Shown here piece after piece: positions 60,626 through 64,000 of a DNA stretch of 64,000 nt (positions are counted from its first letter, which is position 1; every line of letters starts with the position of its first letter). The notes under the pieces are model-generated. The model saw nothing but the letters and a program-made list of their open reading frames with translations. It was not told where the DNA came from and ran no database searches. A program made the translations under genes and the position numbers. The DNA is from Coprinellus micaceus (taxonomy: Eukaryota > Basidiomycota > Agaricomycetes > Agaricales > Psathyrellaceae): contig OX596339.1 in the NCBI GenBank assembly GCA_951394405.1, positions 3,782,001 to 3,846,000 on the forward strand, read 5' to 3'.

Positions 60626-62184
60626 ATGTCCCAAGACGCGTCACCTGCCCCGATTCCTCGATATGGTATATCTGGGAAAGCTCAAGAGCACGACGAAGCC
60701 GTCGGTCAGAAGAGACCTAACGCCCTGAGTCTCGGTCCCAGAAAGCGCCCGTGCGTCCCACTCCGCCTCTTCAGCCCGTTTTTGACACCCCGGACTGTGA
60801 TATTAGGAACCTTCATACAGACCCCCTCATTCACCATGGAAGACACTTCGGTCGCACCGTCTATGCTTTTGCAAACATGCACGCCCTCCTGGTTGCTGGA
60901 ATAAATGCAGACGAGGACACGCTGCCGGAGACACAGCAGTGAGTGCCGACGACTCCCTTCTTCCTGTTCATTTTCAACCAACCACTTCAGGGAGAGGCGC
61001 GAGAGGCGCGTGTATGGCATGCTACTAGGCCTTGTTCCAGATCTAGAGGAAAGGCTGGTGGCATGTAGCGCAGAAGAATTAATGTCAATTGCGAACATGG
61101 TCCGTAATGTCGACCTTATGAGCTTGTGTTTTCCCTGATCTGAGCCCTTCACAGCTTCAGAAGGGTGCAGCCAGCTCACGCGCCGATGACACCAAGAGCC
61201 TGAAGGGTGGGATCCTGGATTGGCTGGTTCCTGTAGGGGGGCCACCCTTAAATCCACCCTTGTCCAGGAACGTCAAAGTGAACAGAGGGTTCAACCACGA
61301 AAGGACTGGGTACCTGCTCTGTCCGGCGGGATTGAACTGGGGCGACGACCAGTACGCCTGCTTTTAGGCCTCTCTATTCTCCAACATGTCGAGACTGACC
61401 TAGTTCTATGATTCTAGGGTCAAGGAACAGCTCCGGAAGAAAGAAATCCTTGTCTCAGGCTCGGATTGGCCCCTTTTCGTGTACCAGAACGAACAATATG
61501 ATCCTGAGCGCCCGTGGAAAGGCTTATTTCGCAATCGGTTATTGGTGTTGGTGAGGGGCACGACTACATCTTTGTGTCCGATCGTTGATGGCTGTCGCCG
61601 CAGGCCTTTAAACACATCTTTACGTCTCCGAGTTCCGTCGATAGCGAGCCAAAGGCTACTCGTTCCGGAAACGCCAGGATTCACGGGATGACCCATGTTA
61701 CTCGTGCGTCGCTGGCGTATGTTGCCACGCAGGTATGCGGGCTTTGCCTGGCCACGCCGCTCCCACTCACCCTGATGTTTACTCACTGTGGACAATGTTA
61801 GGTCCGCTTTGGGCTGTCTGCAGCCTCCGTGTTTTCCCGCACAGATACTGAAACAGATTCCGAAACCTTTTATACGACGGTCCTTGAACTTCTCGAGGAG
61901 CCTGAAGAGCAAGACGAAGTCAAAGAATTATTGGCTTGGTGGAACCAGTGAGTCGGACTTGTCGGACGCGGTATTCGAGATGCACACTAACACGCACACT
62001 ACTCTTTGGCAGGAAAGTATTTCCATCGTTCTCGAACATGCGCCGATTAGTCCCGGAGAACAGTGTTTTGGCAAAGATCAAGGAGCGTCGCAAGTCATCG
62101 AAAGCAACGGGCGATGGTAGTCACCAGAACCCCAGACCAATTGATGTTCCTGCTGGCGAGTCCGGCCAGCACCCTCAGCCTTGA
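60626..62184 (+). CDS. DUF6698-type protein
   Basis: Well-supported exons: 60742-60938, 60991-61099, 61155-61351, 61418-61550, 61604-61732, 61802-61947 and 62013-62184, all in phase. The 5' exon from ATG 60626 (MSQDASPAPIPRYG) must join 60742 across an intron whose donor I could not fix. Family marks: GGILDWLVP, VNRGFNHERTGYLLCPAGLNW, KHIFTSPSS, NARIHGMTHVTRASLAYVATQVRFGLSAASVFSRTDTETDSETFY and LLAWWNQKVFPSF. DUF6698 proteins are abundant, uncharacterised proteins of Agaricomycetes. The conserved 'HIFTSPSS...IHGM..VT' core is complete here, so the gene seems intact. A basic tail follows (IKERRKSSKATGDGSH). It lies inside the 20.7-kb insertion. Confidence 0.82.
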
Positions 62185-63223
62185 TTTTTTCTCGTCTATG
62201 CGTTCCGAATAGATACAGTAATATGTTTGTACGCAGTCGTCGTCTAATATAGTAACCCTTGCTTCGTAAACAACCACAGCCCCCACTCAGCCATAAAGAG
62301 GAACATTAGACGGCCGTAATGCATTTACGACGTGCCAAACCAGGAAACCCCGCCTGATACCTACCAAGGGGGTTTCCTCATCCCGCCTCACAAAATTACG
62401 GACACTCGCCACGTTGACTTCACCCGCTCACTCCGTACAGCCCGGGCGCTCTCTTGTCAAACCATGTTTCATTTGAAGTCCTGGCCAACAGTCAACGGTA
62501 TTCGTCGAGTGACGGCTCTGACGATGTCCTTTACCTCACTGAGGGATGACGTGTTCGAGCTTCCCTCCCTCCGTCGCGCCGAAGCCCAGGCCTGGTGAGC
62601 GATGATTGAACTTGCCACCCTTGCATTTGTGCGGCAGACACTCGCCCCCGACACGATTGACAGTGCGCTGATAATGTCTGGTGGTGCATGCCAAGGATGA
62701 TGTCGTCGGGCCGACAGGCCATCGGTGGCGGCGACAATAACCACCGGCTGATGCGGGGCCGAGGCGTGGTGATGCTTCGGATTGAGAGAGACTCTTATTT
62801 TGACGGGCTTGACCAAGGGCACGCCGGTGGTGAACACGACCGCACCTCCAATGCATCTGGGTCTGATGTGCCATACCAAGCTCACCAACCAATTTAAACG
62901 TTGAGAGCCATTCTGAAGGGTCATCGGGCTTGGCCCCTAGAGAAGGGATTATCATTTGAGGCAGACTTATTGGGGTGGAGCAGAGGCCCCCGTACTACAC
63001 AAGCGATACAATGTGACCGGCCATCCCAAAGAGGTAGTGATAGCCGCACTTCTCAAGTCACCTCATGGTTCTATAGTTTGCAGGTTCCTGCTGTGCTACC
63101 CACCAATACATAGACCCGTCAGACCCGCTGCAAGAGTGGCGGGTGTTTTAGCGAAGGTCAGCAATTAGCGAGTGTTAGCTATGAAGGTGAGTGAGTGTCG
63201 TTCACTCATGGGTACCCTGATGA
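62185..63223. other. Right part of the insertion, no supported gene
   Basis: The minus strand has two overlapping ORFs (62955-62536 and 62924-62469). One ends in CLPHKCKGGKFNHRSPGLGFG; no known domain is visible. The last bases (63216-63223) are CCTGATGA, the right border of the insertion. Confidence 0.4.
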
Positions 63224-64000
63224 TATGACACTCGAATAGGCGGAGACATCATCCACGTTCAATCGCCTCAACATAACGTCATGCTCCTGAACAGCGGTTA
63301 TACGGCCGCGACCCAGGCAAAAGAGCACCCTTATACCTATTGCGATGTCTTGGGTATATTTCACGCGAACGTATCCTTCCTTGGAAGTCTTCCTGATGGG
63401 TCTCGATGCTACAGGCAGTGCAGAGTCGAGTTCCTCTGGGTTCGGCATTACGATGTTGTTCCTGGCCCTCCGTTCCACCTCGACACCATGAAACCACGGT
63501 CACTAGATCGTGCGGACTCATTCGGATTCATGGACCCTTCCAAAGCTTTGAGGGCTGTACACTTAATTCCGTGTTTTTACGGTGGTCGCGAAGAGGAGCC
63601 CTTGGTGCACCCATGGATTAAGGATGGTTTCGAACAAGAGAGATGGAAGTCTTACTACATCAACAAGTGCGTACCAATAAACCTGATGCCACCCTATCAA
63701 GTTTTGCTTATTTTCATCTGGACAGGTTCGTTGACCGAGATATGTTCATGAGGTACCAGTGGGGAATGTCTGTTGGTCACGATTACATGCATCGGGATTT
63801 CCCTCCACCATCCATCCCAGAAATAGGGCCGGAGTTCGACCACTGCTTGGGGATTGGACAGACTAAAGGTAGGCGTTCAATCGCCTCAGGTTTACAGTTA
63901 GGCTCAGCTTCTAAAGCAGCGGAAGGGGCTGGGGGTGATGATGAGGACGAGGCGGAGGCGGAGGGAGAAGAGGACTCGGGAGAAGAGGACGAAGGAGCTG
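63224..64000 (+). pseudogene. Plavaka-type transposase, 3' part of the interrupted gene
   Basis: Exon 63224-63666 and exon 63726 to beyond the window, joined across a 59-nt intron in phase. It reads YDTRIGGDIIHVQSPQHNVMLL, YCDVLGIFHANVSFLG, VEFLWVRHYDV, ALRAVHLIPCFYGG, YYINKFVDRDMFMRYQWGMSVGHDYMH and a strongly acidic tail. These are the C-terminal blocks of Plavaka proteins. The second copy in this window has the same blocks, LLGVFHVNVV, FDFLWVRWYE and DRDMLMRFHWGMAAGH. There are no upstream transposase sequences next to it. It starts exactly where the gene at 38977-42501 breaks off, so I regard them as halves of one gene. The stop codon is outside the window. Confidence 0.85.

Larger units (their letters stand above)
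42502..63223. mobile_element. 20,722-bp insertion inside the first Plavaka transposase gene
   Basis: Left border: the transposase frame ends ...ATC AAC TAT ACC GCA at 42501. Right border: it continues TAT GAC ACT CGA ATA GGC GGA GAC at 63224, giving INYTAYDTRIGGD. That matches in length the intact INYTTYDCRRDQD of the second copy. The inserted DNA starts TCATCAGG and ends CCTGATGA, an 8-bp inverted repeat (9 bp if one flanking base is counted). No target duplication is evident, and the insertion lies between A and T. Inside are a full second Plavaka gene and several host-like genes. It could be one large cargo-bearing element or nested insertions. A Helitron-type insertion (A|T target, 5' TC) is an alternative, but no Rep/helicase or CTRR end is seen. 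Confidence 0.7.

Noticed and set aside
42502..63223. Helitron explanation for the large insertion
   Set aside because: The A|T target and TC start fit, but there is no CTRR end with a hairpin and no Rep/helicase gene; kept only as an alternative.
1..64000. CRISPR arrays, bacterial operons, rRNA genes
   Set aside because: No regularly spaced repeats of the right kind and no rRNA sequence; gene structure is eukaryotic throughout.

Overview
The window is genomic DNA from a filamentous basidiomycete (Agaricomycetes). The evidence is compact genes with many GT-AG introns of about 45-85 nt, CTNAC-type branch sites, F-box proteins, DUF6534-type membrane proteins, a DUF6698-type protein, an Ecl1-type zinc protein and several Plavaka-type transposases. 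Two copies of a small coiled-coil family ending in a YRxWWLxE block remind me of Rhizoctonia/Ceratobasidium genomes, but that is inference. Exon positions below were obtained by hand-splicing the sequence.

Layout. 0.5-1.7 kb: F-box protein (minus). 2.19-6.77 kb: a recently inserted element with 1-kb terminal inverted repeats, which interrupts a minus-strand ORF for a small C-terminally anchored protein. Its centre holds a 200-N assembly gap flanked by two identical 1,198-bp copies, probably an assembly artefact. 9.3-12.5 kb: Ecl1-like protein (minus) and a second F-box protein (plus). 12.6-13.7 kb: decayed ribosomal protein uL13 copy. 15.1-19.4 kb: a 0.45-kb duplicated segment flanking a repeat-containing protein gene. 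20-38.5 kb: a low-density region with lineage-type small genes, an intact 12-exon DUF6534 protein and the two coiled-coil paralogues.

38.98-64.0 kb is the most striking part. A Plavaka-type transposase gene (plus) runs from 38977 and stops at 42501. Its remaining 3' part resumes in the same reading frame at 63224. The 20,722 bp between begin TCATCAGG and end CCTGATGA (inverted repeats) and contain a second, almost complete 11-exon Plavaka transposase (minus, one in-frame TGA), a tandem zinc-knuckle protein, a TA-flanked Tc1/mariner-like non-autonomous element, a 14-exon 885-aa protein and a DUF6698 protein. I read this as a large insertion, possibly one cargo-carrying transposon or a nest of several, inside an older transposon.

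The first half is mostly ordinary host genes with scattered repeats; the last 25 kb is mobile-element territory. Most stretches between named genes hold only short ORFs that I cannot support as genes.
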